Source: Beaufortia kweichowensis (lineage: Eukaryota; Chordata; Actinopteri; Cypriniformes; Gastromyzontidae). From it: a stretch of DNA of 64,000 nt. The position numbers and the translations under genes were made by a program. Below the pieces are notes generated by a model, which saw only the letters and a program-made list of their open reading frames with translations, ran no database searches and was not told the DNA's origin. Positions 31,137 to 41,301 of the stretch are shown here, piece after piece (position 1 is the stretch's first letter; each line of letters begins with the position of its first letter). Location: assembly GCA_019155185.1 (NCBI GenBank), contig CM032797.1, positions 18,004,659 through 18,068,658 of the forward strand, read 5' to 3'.

Positions 31137-31492
31137 GTAAGTACTGTATATTTGAAACATTAAATGCAATTAGGTGGTTTGATAAATGCAAATAATTATA
31201 GTTATTGACAAGCATACTGTATACTGTTATGCATTCATTTTAATAGTCGTCTTTACCTTTTAGAGGTGGCACAGAATCTGACGTTAAGTTTTATAGCATC
31301 AGTATTGTTTAGCATTTTAAAGAGAAATTTTATGAGATAATGTAGGTATGAATTTGTTGTTGGGGTTTTGTCATTACATCAAACTGTTGAATGTTAAACG
31401 AATTCCAATATTAAGTAAGTTTATGACAAATGCCTGAACACTGTAGCTCAGCAATAGCAGACAAGGTTACTGTAGTAAGTTTACATGCTGTG

Positions 31493-31552
31493 TGAATCAA
31501 GGGTTTGGCAAGATGACCTTTGGCTCTGGGACAAAGTTAACTGTTAATTCAA
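31493..31552 (+). CDS. TRAJ: J-alpha segment J81
   Basis: Nonamer GGTTACTGT 31465-31473, heptamer TGCTGTG 31486-31492. Encodes NQGFGKMTFGSGTKLTVNS; donor A|GTGAGT. Confidence 0.92.
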
Positions 31553-31818
31553 GTGAGTCTTTCATTATCATTTTTGCATGTACGTTCACTGATAATACAA
31601 TATGTGTAAATCTCATCTAAAAGTGAAATTACAAGACAAAACACAAACTTAAGTCAAAGTACATTATTACAAAATACAGAAAAACCAAAACAATCAATGT
31701 AAACAACAATGTTAAGTCTGAGAATGAAAGTCCATGCACTAATCTTATTTAACATAAAATTATTTAAAGCTATAGCAACACCAAACAGATAGTTTTTGGT
31801 ATGAACTAAGCCTATGTG

Positions 31819-31875
31819 TGACTTATGCTCAGAAGATCATCTTTGGGAAGGGGACAATAGTTATCATAGAAACAA
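31819..31875 (+). CDS. TRAJ: J-alpha segment J82
   Basis: Nonamer AGTTTTTGG 31791-31799, heptamer CTATGTG 31812-31818. Encodes TYAQKIIFGKGTIVIIET; donor A|GTAAGT. Confidence 0.92.
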
Positions 31876-32294
31876 GTAAGTTTGCATAGATAAAATAAAA
31901 TAATTAAAATAAATACAAATGATCCAAAACAAGAACTTTAACAAAATTGGTATTTTCCAACTTTAATTGTGAGGTTAACTTTGTATCTGCAATTTAGCAG
32001 TATTATATAAGATTAAAAGCAGATTTTAAATCATCCCAAAAACCCTAACCATTGTCATGATCAAAATGTAATTATAGTTTTTATACATTTCTCAAACAGT
32101 TGTTCATAGGATCATTAGATACGTCTGTATTGTATGTCTAAAGTAGTTTTGAAGTAATGTCCAATATAACAATATTATATTGTTAAAAACATACTGTGAA
32201 ATGTTTAAGTGAGTTTACAGTACTAACTTGCAGAAAAATGTTTAAATTCTCATCAATCGAAAAGGGACTTTTTAGTTCATGGCAAATGACTGTG

Positions 32295-32351
32295 TGAATG
32301 TCGGCAATCAGATTTTCTTTGCGAAGGGGACCAAACTTATCATACAAATGA
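32295..32351 (+). CDS. TRAJ: J-alpha segment J83
   Basis: Nonamer ACTTTTTAG 32267-32275, heptamer GACTGTG 32288-32294. Encodes NVGNQIFFAKGTKLIIQM (FAKG); donor A|GTAAGT. Confidence 0.87.
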
Positions 32352-32680
32352 GTAAGTACTCTAGTCCTAATTCACATTATTATTCTTAATTTATGATTAT
32401 TAATGAGTCTTAAAACACCATCATGAGTTGCTATAAATTACTTGACAGTAGTCTTACTACTAAATCATACTAAATGTTTAGTACTTATCTGAGACGGACA
32501 CCGACTTCAGAAGTAAAATAAAATGTTATCATGATTTTTTCCCTAAAAAGGATTAGTTCAAAGTGTTTTATGTATGTGCCTCTAAAAAAAAAAATGTTGA
32601 CCATGATAAATCATTTTACAGGAATTTTTATACATAATTACTTTTGCATAATTGCTTTTGTTCATACAACGTTCATTGTG

Positions 32681-32733
32681 TGACATCAGGAGGTTGTAAA
32701 GTAATATTTGGTTTAGGTTAACAATTAATACAA
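32681..32733 (+). pseudogene. J-alpha segment J84, stop codon
   Basis: Good RSS (nonamer TGCTTTTGT 32653-32661, heptamer CATTGTG 32674-32680) and donor, but TSGGCKVIFGLG is followed by TAA where Thr is expected, and the 3' part is several bases short. It could be rearranged but not translated through. Confidence 0.85.
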
Positions 32734-32887
32734 GTAAGTACAATTGTCGAAATATGACATTTTTGCCATGCCTAGTATTAAGCATCATCTGATATTATGC
32801 AGTTTTATCTAAAACTTCCAAAAAACCAACTATGTCAAATTTAGCCAATTAGCCAATCAGGTTTTTGTGATGGAGTCAACATTTGTG

Positions 32888-32944
32888 TGAATGCTGCAAA
32901 AAAGATTATCTTTGGAAGTGGGACAAGACTCATAATAGAAACAA
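32888..32944 (+). CDS. TRAJ: J-alpha segment J85
   Basis: Consensus nonamer GGTTTTTGT 32860-32868, heptamer ATTTGTG 32881-32887. Encodes NAAKKIIFGSGTRLIIET; donor A|GTAAGA. Confidence 0.92.
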
Positions 32945-33385
32945 GTAAGATTACATTATCAAATCAATGCTGGTTAAAATTACACTGAAGTGATTTTTTT
33001 TCAGCTAAAACATCTTAAACTTTATTGTCATCAAAATAAAACCATCTGCACTGCACTCTGCAAGTCACAGTAAATTCAACTAAGTCATGTTTACAGTTCA
33101 ATTGTAGTACATTTATGCATTTTTTTTAAACTGCTAGTCATGTTAATTATGTACAGTAATGTATTGTCGTGATTAACTGTCTCTCCACATAGTTTCATAA
33201 AACTAAAATCAAGATCTATTTTAATGAAATCGTGCCCAAAAAAATAACATTTATAAATCTGGGTTAATATTTATCAAATATTAAAAGCTATTCAAAATAG
33301 CAGAATAAGGCAAATAATAACGGTTCGGGCTTCAAAGTCAGCCGACTGTAAGCAACATGTTTTCGTGTTTAAATCAAGCACTGTG

Positions 33386-33445
33386 TGACTCAAGGAATTA
33401 ACACAATGATTTTTGGAAAAGGCACTCAACTCACTGTGATGTCCA
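33386..33445 (+). CDS. TRAJ: J-alpha segment J86
   Basis: Nonamer TGTTTTCGT 33358-33366, canonical heptamer CACTGTG 33379-33385. Encodes TQGINTMIFGKGTQLTVMS; donor A|GTAAGT. Copy: J95; first of a second duplicated block. Confidence 0.93.
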
Positions 33446-33961
33446 GTAAGTGCTGATTATGTTTTATATATTTAAACTAATGCTACATTTATAACTTGGA
33501 GATTTCGCATTTATGTCTTTTTTTGTTTAACGCTTTCAAAAAATCCATTACAAATCCATTTCAAAAAGACCATTATAATCCAAAATAAGCCATAAAGACT
33601 CAACTAGATCAATTAAATCAATCTAGAATAATGTTTCATCTGGAGATAAATTGCAATAGTGTTATATTTTCAATAAATATAATAGACACATCGAAGTGCA
33701 TGTAAACACATTATGGATAGATGGATTAGTTTTCTTTCAAATTTTGACAACCAATAATAAATAATAGTATAGTGTAATAGTGTTAATGCGTCACTATAAA
33801 ACTGATCTTCACTAACTAAAGATAATGCAAAACATATGCTAACAACAAATATCAATCAAATATATATCAAATGTATATTTCTGTTAATTTGCAAAAAAAA
33901 CATTATCCATGTTGGCTAGAAGTGTGTCTTAAGGATAAATGTAGTGTGCTCTACTGATGTG

Positions 33962-34018
33962 TGAATCTTGGAAACAAGATCATATTTGGAACAGGCACCA
34001 CACTAACAGTTCATTCAA
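33962..34018 (+). CDS. TRAJ: J-alpha segment J87
   Basis: Weak nonamer GATAAATGT 33934-33942, heptamer TGATGTG 33955-33961. Encodes NLGNKIIFGTGTTLTVHS; donor A|GTAAGT. Copy J97 has the same unusual nonamer; J93 is a relative. Confidence 0.87.
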
Positions 34019-34291
34019 GTAAGTTTACTGCTTTTTTTAAATGTAAAATGCTAAAATATACAAGAATGAACATTTTATAATCTGTAAACTGTAACTATAT
34101 TGATACTGGTGTAGCTCTCAAAATGTCCTGTAAAGACCACTAATAAGATTAATCAAACACATCCATACAATATGAATGCTTTTAATAAGTATCCTGAAAC
34201 AAAAGACTGAAAACGTAAATGTCACAGTTTTTAAATCCATTTAGGCACTGGTTACACGTTAATAGTTTTTGGCACATGGTCAATGTCTGTG

Positions 34292-34348
34292 TGAATAATC
34301 AACTGAAGATTTTCTTTGGCAGTGGGACCAAACTTACTGTACAAGCAA
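34292..34348 (+). CDS. TRAJ: J-alpha segment J88
   Basis: Nonamer AGTTTTTGG 34264-34272, heptamer GTCTGTG 34285-34291. Encodes NNQLKIFFGSGTKLTVQA; donor A|GTAAGT. Copy: J98. Confidence 0.92.
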
Positions 34349-34712
34349 GTAAGTTTTAGAAAAGTCATGTAATTCATGAATTTTCATTTTAGCTATTACA
34401 AATTACTTGGAGAACCGATTGGTTGAATCAAAACTTAATAACCAGATGGTCATAATAGTTTTTCTTGCATTGCACAATGTGTTAAACTGTTCTCCTTTAA
34501 ATTACAACATATAAAAAGCGGAACTTGTGTTTCAAAATTACGCTTCTAAAAATCCTTTAAATAGTAACATAACAAATAGACTTTATAAACTACTTTATAA
34601 TATTAATATTTCTAAATTTGGAAATACTAAAAGTCAATAAAGCTTGAATCCACTAATAATTATAAGAGGAAAATGTAGCTGGTATGTTTATATGATGAGG
34701 TCAACAGCTGTG

Positions 34713-34772
34713 TGACTCAAAGTGGATTTAAAATGATATTTGGAAAAGGGACTCAACTAAACGTACTTTCAA
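34713..34772 (+). CDS. TRAJ: J-alpha segment J89
   Basis: Nonamer TGTTTATAT 34685-34693, heptamer AGCTGTG 34706-34712. Encodes TQSGFKMIFGKGTQLNVLS; donor A|GTAAGT. Copy: J99. Confidence 0.9.
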
Positions 34773-34908
34773 GTAAGTCAGGTTCAGTTTTCACATATTT
34801 TATTATATTTTAGTTATAATTTGTTTCCTTATCATTAACATCACATCTTACATGGGCGGGGGTCTCACATGTTTATGAAAAGTTAATATACCACTATTAA
34901 TCACTGTG

Positions 34909-34968
34909 TGAATAACAATTTTGGCAAAATCATATTTGGAAAGGGAACACAATTATATGTACAACCAA
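34909..34968 (+). CDS. TRAJ: J-alpha segment J90
   Basis: Nonamer AGTTAATAT 34881-34889, canonical heptamer CACTGTG 34902-34908. Encodes NNNFGKIIFGKGTQLYVQP; donor A|GTAAGT. Copy: J101. Confidence 0.9.
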
Positions 34969-35182
34969 GTAAGTACAACAATCTAATACATTTACAATAA
35001 ATACACGTTGAATTCTATTACAAATATATCAATATTAACTATATTATTTAATCCGGTTATTTAAGGATGTTGATCCTGTAAGAATTAAATCACATTTATT
35101 GCTTTTATAATAAGAACAATATTAAAATGAAAGCTTTGGTTTGTTGGTTACGGGAGTATTTATAACACTGGCAGTCACTGTG

Positions 35183-35242
35183 CGACTGGAAACACTGGCA
35201 AAATTATATTTGCAAAAGGGACTCACTTATTTGTGCAGTCAA
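35183..35242 (+). CDS. TRAJ: J-alpha segment J91
   Basis: Nonamer AGTATTTAT 35155-35163, canonical heptamer CACTGTG 35176-35182; coding flank starts CG, not TG. Encodes TGNTGKIIFAKGTHLFVQS (FAKG); donor A|GTAAGT. Its decayed copy is J103. Confidence 0.88.
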
Positions 35243-35575
35243 GTAAGTATAATCTACATTTATACATTACAACATAATATTATGAACAGAAGATAAATAT
35301 CTGTGATATCATCCCAAACCAAGCCATTTAATGAGTAATAGTTATTTTTTTGTTTTAAAGACAAACGCAGCATTCAACACCGTCACATAGTATGTAATCC
35401 AAGCACACTTTGGCGTAGATCATATAGGCAATAATCACTGACCAGTAAAATATATATAAACTAAACAATAAAAACACATTTTTAGTTTTGTTGCTAAATG
35501 TTTTGAACATCTGTGGACCTGCTGTAATGCCTGATGTATATTGCATTAGTTTTTGGCACATGGTCACATAATGTG

Positions 35576-35629
35576 TGAATGTGAATAAGATTATCTTCAG
35601 CAAAGGAACCAAACTTGTTGTGCAGACAA
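35576..35629 (+). CDS. TRAJ: J-alpha segment J92
   Basis: Nonamer AGTTTTTGG 35548-35556, heptamer TAATGTG 35569-35575. Encodes NVNKIIFSKGTKLVVQT, with FSKG for FGKG; donor A|GTAAGT. Confidence 0.87.
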
Positions 35630-36142
35630 GTAAGTTAAAGTATGCATTTTCCCAAAAATATACTATCTTTCAAAATTGATAACCATTCTCCTACGATGGC
35701 CTTCAACCGTTTAATGATTTAAAATGTATATGTTGCAACATTATTACTAAGAAAAAAAGTAAGAAAAATAAACATTTAACAAAAAGAAAAATAAATCTTG
35801 AGAAGGTCTTGATGAACTTGTTAGTTTGTTAACAACACAATGAAAAACGAATGCTAATGGTAACTAATTTTAAGCACATTTTCAGTCATAAAGTAGTAAA
35901 AATTAGTCTATCACATTTAATCATAAAATTAGAACTAAAATTTGCTAAAACGCTTTTATAAAATCTGAGTCAAATAAATGTTTCATTTCATTATAATAAA
36001 GTATAAAAGTATAAAATCACTTTAACCTTTCCATTCTAAAAAATCTGCCATACTTGTTAAATAACATCTGAATACAGATTTAAAAATAAAATAATTCTCA
36101 ACCCTCCACATTTAACCCCAGTTGTGGCTCATATGTCCTGAG
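35630..36142. other. J-free gap J92-J93
   Basis: About 500 bp of AT-rich DNA. I see no J, RSS or named repeat in it. Confidence 0.5.
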
Positions 36143-36170
36143 AGTAAATGTACCATGATAAACTGATGTG

Positions 36171-36230
36171 TGAATACTGGGTACAACAAGATCATATTTG
36201 GATCCGGCACCAATCTTGTTGTTACTTCAA
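36171..36230 (+). CDS. TRAJ: J-alpha segment J93
   Basis: Weak nonamer AGTAAATGT 36143-36151, heptamer TGATGTG 36164-36170. Encodes NTGYNKIIFGSGTNLVVTS; donor A|GTAAGT. Confidence 0.87.
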
Positions 36231-36788
36231 GTAAGTGATTTTTCACGCAACAGATTAAAACACATTTAGTACTATAAAATGTATAATCTCTGATATATAC
36301 GAAGATTGGTTCATCTTTAAAACAACTAAAACACATAACAAACGTATGACACATTCACAAATGACAATCAAATCATTCCACCCGAGTTTGTTGAAAACAT
36401 CAATGTTTTCACGAAGAAAATTTGGAAGGCTGCAAAGTAGCTTATATAGTCATTGATGCTTTCTTGTACAAAGTGTTTTAATCCTAATACCAAACTAGTT
36501 GTTATATAGTGATCTGGCCTAAACTAGTGAATGTTCTTTAGGGCAGAATAACACATAGCGTATAATCTCCATTTTATTTGTCCATGTGCACCTGGCTGCG
36601 GTTTTGCAAGTATATTAGCTGTATGCTGTGTTGGTTTAAAGAATTGTAGCAAAACATTTTTATGACTAATACTACTTACTATTACTAAGAATGGTCATTA
36701 TTTTCCCCATTTCGTTAATGGATCATGTATACCCTGTAATATATGGTAGTTTAGAGTTGTATCGAGTGTTATCATAATGTTGCTACGT
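36231..36788. other. J-free gap J93-J94
   Basis: About 560 bp between two J segments with no J or exon that I can recognise. Confidence 0.5.
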
Positions 36789-36816
36789 AGTTTTTGCTAT
36801 ATGGTCGATGGTTGTG

Positions 36817-36873
36817 TGAATGATGGTTATAAGATTTTTTTCGGTAAGGGGACCAAAGTCATAGTACAGTCAA
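36817..36873 (+). CDS. TRAJ: J-alpha segment J94
   Basis: Nonamer AGTTTTTGC 36789-36797, heptamer GGTTGTG 36810-36816. Encodes NDGYKIFFGKGTKVIVQS; donor A|GTAAGT. Relative of J79. Confidence 0.92.
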
Positions 36874-37296
36874 GTAAGTCGTATTTTTCAAAATCTTTAA
36901 GTACATTATTAGTAGTTTTGTGCATTTTGGCTGATTAAAAACACTGATAATGTCGATCATATTAAAGAAGGCATTATTCAGTCATTGTTATTGTTGGACA
37001 TATGAGGCTATTATTAGGCTTATTTGAGTTTTTTTGCTATGTTTTCTTAAAAGATTATCATCAAGCTGAATTTAAGATACATTTTGTAAAACCATGCCCA
37101 AAAAATAACTCACAAAATATACTATACAACACTCGCAACACTCTAAAAACACAACAAATGTCTAAATCTGATGAATAATACATATCAATTATCAAAAGCT
37201 ATGCTAAATGGCAGACTTAAGGACATAATGGTTAGGACTTTAAAGTAAAGTGACAGATGTAGGCAACATGTTTACGTGTCCAGATCGAGCACTGTG

Positions 37297-37356
37297 TGAC
37301 TCAAGGGATTAACAAGATGATATTTGGAAAAGGCACTCAACTCACTGTGATGTCCA
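37297..37356 (+). CDS. TRAJ: J-alpha segment J95
   Basis: Nonamer TGTTTACGT 37269-37277, canonical heptamer CACTGTG 37290-37296. Encodes TQGINKMIFGKGTQLTVMS, one residue from J86; donor A|GTAAGA. Confidence 0.93.
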
Positions 37357-37601
37357 GTAAGAAATGTTTTTAATAACGTATATTGTATAGTGTAGCATTA
37401 AAGATTTCTTCATAATTGGATTAAGGATATTTCCTACTCTACTATAAAACACAGTTAATGACAAAGCAAAAACAGAACATTTGAATGTGTTTAAACTAAA
37501 ACAACAATGGATTATTTGGTGATCGTTCAGTCTAGTTTTATGTGTTATTATCATCTGGTGGCAGAATGCTGCTGCTTTTAAATAAACTACAAATGACTGT
37601 G

Positions 37602-37674
37602 TGACTGATCAGATACAAATTTTCTTTGGTAAACTCACAAAGTGAGCAAAACTCAAAACTCACTGTACAGTCAA
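37602..37674 (+). pseudogene. J-alpha segment J96, disrupted
   Basis: Heptamer GACTGTG 37595-37601 is kept and FFGK is readable, then about 18 extra bases (CTCACAAAGTGAGCAAAA) split the segment before CTCACTGTACAGTCAA. The donor is gone (ACAAAT for GTAAGT) and the nonamer is poor. Confidence 0.75.
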
Positions 37675-37888
37675 ACAAATACTAGTAAATCTGTGCTTGA
37701 TTTATAGAAAAAAACATTCTGATAATAATAACACCACTGTTGACAACTGAAGATTATTATTTTTCTAATGTAAAACGCATTTAGACAACATGCTGGCATT
37801 CTTCGACAAAACGTTTCACATTTACATTTAGTTCATGAAGTCCATGTTGGCTGTCTTTAGGATAAATGTAGTGAGTTGTACTGATGTG

Positions 37889-37945
37889 TGAATGCTGGAA
37901 ACAAGATCATATTTGGAACAGGCACCAGACTAATAGTTACTTCAC
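37889..37945 (+). CDS. TRAJ: J-alpha segment J97
   Basis: Weak nonamer GATAAATGT 37861-37869, heptamer TGATGTG 37882-37888. Encodes NAGNKIIFGTGTRLIVTS; donor C|GTGAGT. Confidence 0.87.
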
Positions 37946-38122
37946 GTGAGTTTAATGCTTTTTCAGACATAAAAGTCAAACACACTAAAAATTTTATATT
38001 TTCCATGAATAAACTGTAACTATAAGTAGTGTTGTAACAAACGACCAAAGGACCATGGTATTGTTCAAGCAAACAAATTATTGTTTTAGAACTGGAAAAT
38101 TAGTTTATTGCCTCATAACTTT

Positions 38123-38239
38123 AAAAACCGCTGGGTTATTTTCAACCCATGGTTTGGCCAAAAATGGACAAACCCAATCGTTGGGTTATAAATTAACCTA
38201 TGCTGGGGTTGTTTCAGCCCAAAATACTGGATTGTTTCA
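38123..38239. repeat. AACCCAGCA-family element, degraded
   Basis: AAAACCGCTGGGTTATTTTC, AATGGACAAACCCAA and GGTTGTTTCAGCCCAAAATA match the repeats at 8154 and 17508. It fills most of the gap J97-J98. Confidence 0.6.
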
Positions 38240-38469
38240 AATATAGATTTTTTTATACACAACATTACACATACACAAGTTCACAACATTCAAATTGATT
38301 ATTAAATGAGAGATTTATTGATATTTATGTAGAAAAAAGTGACAGTATCCTGTAACAAAAAGACTTTTGAAAAAAACATAATATCAAAAAGTATCATATT
38401 TTCTTAAAAATCAGCCATATAAGGAGTGGTTGCATGTAGATAGTTTTTAGCACACGTTCAATGTCTGTG

Positions 38470-38526
38470 TGAATAATCAGCAAAAGATTATCTTTGGCAA
38501 TGGGACCAAACTTACTGTACAAGCAA
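38470..38526 (+). CDS. TRAJ: J-alpha segment J98
   Basis: Nonamer AGTTTTTAG 38442-38450, heptamer GTCTGTG 38463-38469. Encodes NNQQKIIFGNGTKLTVQA; donor A|GTAAGA. Confidence 0.92.
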
Positions 38527-38774
38527 GTAAGATTTTATTAATCCATTGTACACAATTAATTTGAATAATCCATCAATTTTCATTTTAGTATGTGTTAATA
38601 TTATATTTTTTTGCATAGCACAATGTGCAAGATCTGCTCTCTCAAATAAAATAACAAATATACTCTGTATAGATATTTGTAAATTTCAAGACATTTAGAG
38701 TAAATAAGGTCGATACAGCTTTTTGAGAGAACAAATGTAGCTGGTATGTTTATATGAGGAGGTCAACAGCTGTG

Positions 38775-38834
38775 TGACTCAAAGCGGATTAAAAATGATA
38801 TTTGGAAAAGGGACTCAACTAAACGTACTTTCAA
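38775..38834 (+). CDS. TRAJ: J-alpha segment J99
   Basis: Nonamer TGTTTATAT 38747-38755, heptamer AGCTGTG 38768-38774. Encodes TQSGLKMIFGKGTQLNVLS, one residue from J89; donor A|GTAAGT. Confidence 0.9.
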
Positions 38835-39051
38835 GTAAGTCAGGCTTGGTATTTACGCTTCACATATATTTTGTTGTATTTCAATCAGAAATCCTTTCCT
38901 TAATTATATACCATACACAAAATAATATTAGAAGATGGCATTAGTTATAGTGTTTTCCATTGCATCTTATTAAAAAGTTTTACAAGAAATTCGATGTAAT
39001 GCATTTAATATCAGGATACTGCTAATTTTTGGCATATTGTCAATGATTGTG

Positions 39052-39108
39052 TGAATGCTGGACGTAAAATTGATTTTGGCATTGGGACTAAACTTCTTGT
39101 ACAAATCA
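39052..39108 (+). CDS. TRAJ: J-alpha segment J100
   Basis: Nonamer AATTTTTGG 39024-39032, heptamer GATTGTG 39045-39051. Encodes NAGRKIDFGIGTKLLVQI, with Asp just before FGIG; donor A|GTAAGT. Confidence 0.9.
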
Positions 39109-39392
39109 GTAAGTTATTACAATCTTAGTCTTGAATTTATGCTGGGATAAAACATTACTTTATTAACTGACTGCATCCAAAGGGTATTTTTCATCACAAG
39201 AAAAACATAAAATGCAAAACAGTACATGCTGTTGTACAATCAAACTGTACTATATTATACTATAAATCTAACATCATTTTCAATGTCAGTGAAAGAAATA
39301 TACAAAAGAGTATTGTGATTGTTGATTTCACATCTTTTCACATCTAACAATGGGGGTAATGGAAAGTTAATATACCACCACTAATCACTGTG

Positions 39393-39452
39393 TGAATAAC
39401 AATAATGGAAAAATCATATTTGGAAAGGGAACGCAATTATATGTACAACCAA
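39393..39452 (+). CDS. TRAJ: J-alpha segment J101
   Basis: Nonamer AGTTAATAT 39365-39373, canonical heptamer CACTGTG 39386-39392. Encodes NNNNGKIIFGKGTQLYVQP; donor A|GTGAGT. Copy of J90. Confidence 0.9.
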
Positions 39453-39738
39453 GTGAGTAAAACAACTTAATACATTTGCAATAAATACACTTGTTAATTA
39501 AATGTTAAATTTGTTACTTAATAATGTATGAATTATTAGCGCTGTAGTGAAAATTTACTGCACCAAACATTAAAAATTAATAATATTTTTAAAAAAAAAA
39601 TCCACTTCGTCCACAGACATGAACGAATATTTAATCCAATTGTTAACAGAAATATAGACAAACTCTCTCACATTACACAATGTTAAAACTCCAGAGGAAA
39701 AATCATTCAACATTTCTGTGTTAAGATCTGTTAGTGTG

Positions 39739-39798
39739 TGAATCAAAACACAGCAAAACTAATATTTGGACGGGGGACTGATCTCACAGTGTTACCTA
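39739..39798 (+). CDS. TRAJ: J-alpha segment J102
   Basis: Nonamer CATTTCTGT 39711-39719, heptamer TAGTGTG 39732-39738. Encodes NQNTAKLIFGRGTDLTVLP; donor A|GTAAGT. The last intact J before C-alpha, about 1.2 kb upstream. Confidence 0.9.
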
Positions 39799-39883
39799 GT
39801 AAGTTTTACATTGCTGTAAATGTATATTTCTTTAGTAAGACAGTAGTGTTATGCAGGTGACTTGTCAGGTACATTTAACTGTG

Positions 39884-39928
39884 ACAAATTCGCAAAATTA
39901 TATTCGCGAAATGAATTGAGTAAGTCGA
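39884..39928 (+). pseudogene. J-alpha segment J103, decayed copy of J91
   Basis: After AACTGTG (39877-39883) the text GCAAAATTATATTCGCGAAA matches J91, but a TGA follows FAK and the rest is shortened before GTAAGT. Not usable. Confidence 0.6.
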
Positions 39929-40572
39929 GTAAGTAAAATCTTTTTTAAATAACGACATAATAATATATACAGCTTAAAAACAGTGAAATATTACCAAACC
40001 TTTTGCTTTAATAGTATGAATCTTTCCGAAATGGCTTCATAAACAGTTACAGTATATTGAAATTGTTTGTTAAACAAATGTTCCCACAAAAAGAGTAAAT
40101 TTTTTCCATCCTTGACATGACAGAACAGTCTAATAATAAGATCTACTAATTTTATCTTTGAAAATAAAATAAAACAATTGAGAATGGCCAAAGCGCAATC
40201 TTAAGCAAAAGTTTTATATAGTAGACAGCGTTTTTCATCTCAATTACAGTTACAGTACAATGAACACAAAAATAAATAGGAATACAGTATAAACAAAATG
40301 CATAAACACAAAGGTTTACAGTTTTAAATCGGTAAAAATGTTAAAAAATGATTGATTGTAGTTAAAAGTACCTTCTAAAAGTTTTAAAATAAACCTCACA
40401 TTTTAAGCCATTCTCTAAATTTGTTTTATTGTATTTATTTAATTAATGTACCAAATGATAGGTAGATACATATTGGCATTATTGCTAAAAGCATATCTTT
40501 GCATTATGTGAAATGGAAATACGAAGCAGTTACTGGAAAATAACTTGTGAAAAACGACTGTAAGTGTGAATG
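39929..40572. other. Gap before the last J fragment
   Basis: About 640 bp of AT-rich sequence between J103 and J104. No J, exon or recognised repeat seen. Confidence 0.5.
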
Positions 40573-40600
40573 GGTTTTTGAGATGACGGAGCAGTCTGTG

Positions 40601-40635
40601 TGACTGAAAGAAACCAATTACTTCGGAAGTATATG
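40601..40635 (+). pseudogene. J-alpha segment J104, truncated with intact RSS
   Basis: Very good 12-RSS: nonamer GGTTTTTGA 40573-40581, heptamer GTCTGTG 40594-40600. The coding part reads to FGS and then stops abruptly at a hairpin; the rest of the J and a fitting donor are missing. About 390 bp upstream of C-alpha. Confidence 0.75.
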
Positions 40636-40661
40636 GTAATATGATTTTCTCATATTACCAT
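40633..40661. repeat. Perfect 12-bp hairpin at the J104 break
   Basis: ATGGTAATATGA (40633-40644), loop TTTTC, TCATATTACCAT (40650-40661). It begins where J104 is cut, so the hairpin marks the breakpoint. Confidence 0.85.
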
Positions 40662-41025
40662 TTCTATTTAAAATGTTCATTAACAATTAAAATGTATTTC
40701 ATTTATAGGTCATTTTAATGGATAGGGTTACGTCAAGTTAAACATTAAACGTTATATTAGCATTAAGAATTTATCTCGGGTAATTTGACGAAATATTACA
40801 ATGAAATGACACAGCTACTAGCCTTCTATTGTATTTGTTGTGATTATTATGTACAGTTTTGATTCAAATGGCAAATAATTAGTAAAATTATATGCAACCG
40901 AGATATTTCTTAATAAATTCATGGGATTACAGTGATCACGGGGGTCAAAGTACCATACTGTATGACTTCCTACTCTAAATGTTCATGGGGCAAAACTAAT
41001 ATTCTTCAATCTTTTTGTTTTGCAG

Positions 41026-41208
41026 GAAAAGTCGTTGAACCTTCAATTTACAAGGTTAATGACTCATGTCTGGCAACTGACTTCACAAGACATACAGCAG
41101 TGGACAACAATACAGCATTCATCGGTCAAAACGTTACAGTGAGATATGAAGGTGAAAGTACTTACAGTAGCTTCGCCTTGGGAACTGGAGATGAATGCGA
41201 AGAAAATA
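41026..41208 (+). CDS. TRAC: TCR alpha constant region, exon 1 (Ig domain)
   Basis: C-alpha forms the membrane-proximal constant domain of the TCR alpha chain. The exon opens after a pyrimidine tract and TTTTGCAG, with two bases (GA) completing the codon begun by a J. It reads VVEPSIYKVNDSCLATDF, matching the known C-alpha pattern of (D/E)PxxYxL followed by CLxTDF. The two Ig cysteines are about 43 residues apart (DSCLAT and DECEEN), fewer than in mammals, so the domain is compact; other teleost C-alpha domains are also short. Two N-glycosylation sequons are seen (NNT, NVT). The donor is A|GTAAGA. The exon is 183 bp, about 61 codons. Confidence 0.95.
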
Positions 41209-41301
41209 GTAAGACATGAAGTTTTAAAAAACCATTATCAGCTTAAACTGTTGCAAAATCAGTTGGATACATTTGATTAATATGCTTTATTCTACTTTCA
41301 G

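Noticed and set aside
31355..31425. J-like vestige with GGTTTTGTC, 12 bp, TGTTGAA and a GTAAGT donor
   Set aside because: No FGxG can be read and the coding part is too short; the match could be chance.
40940..41000. Possible further J just before TRAC (TACTGTATGACTTCC and FMGQN)
   Set aside because: The heptamer lacks GTG, no nonamer at 12 bp, a stop codon follows and no donor exists; this is the intron before exon 1.
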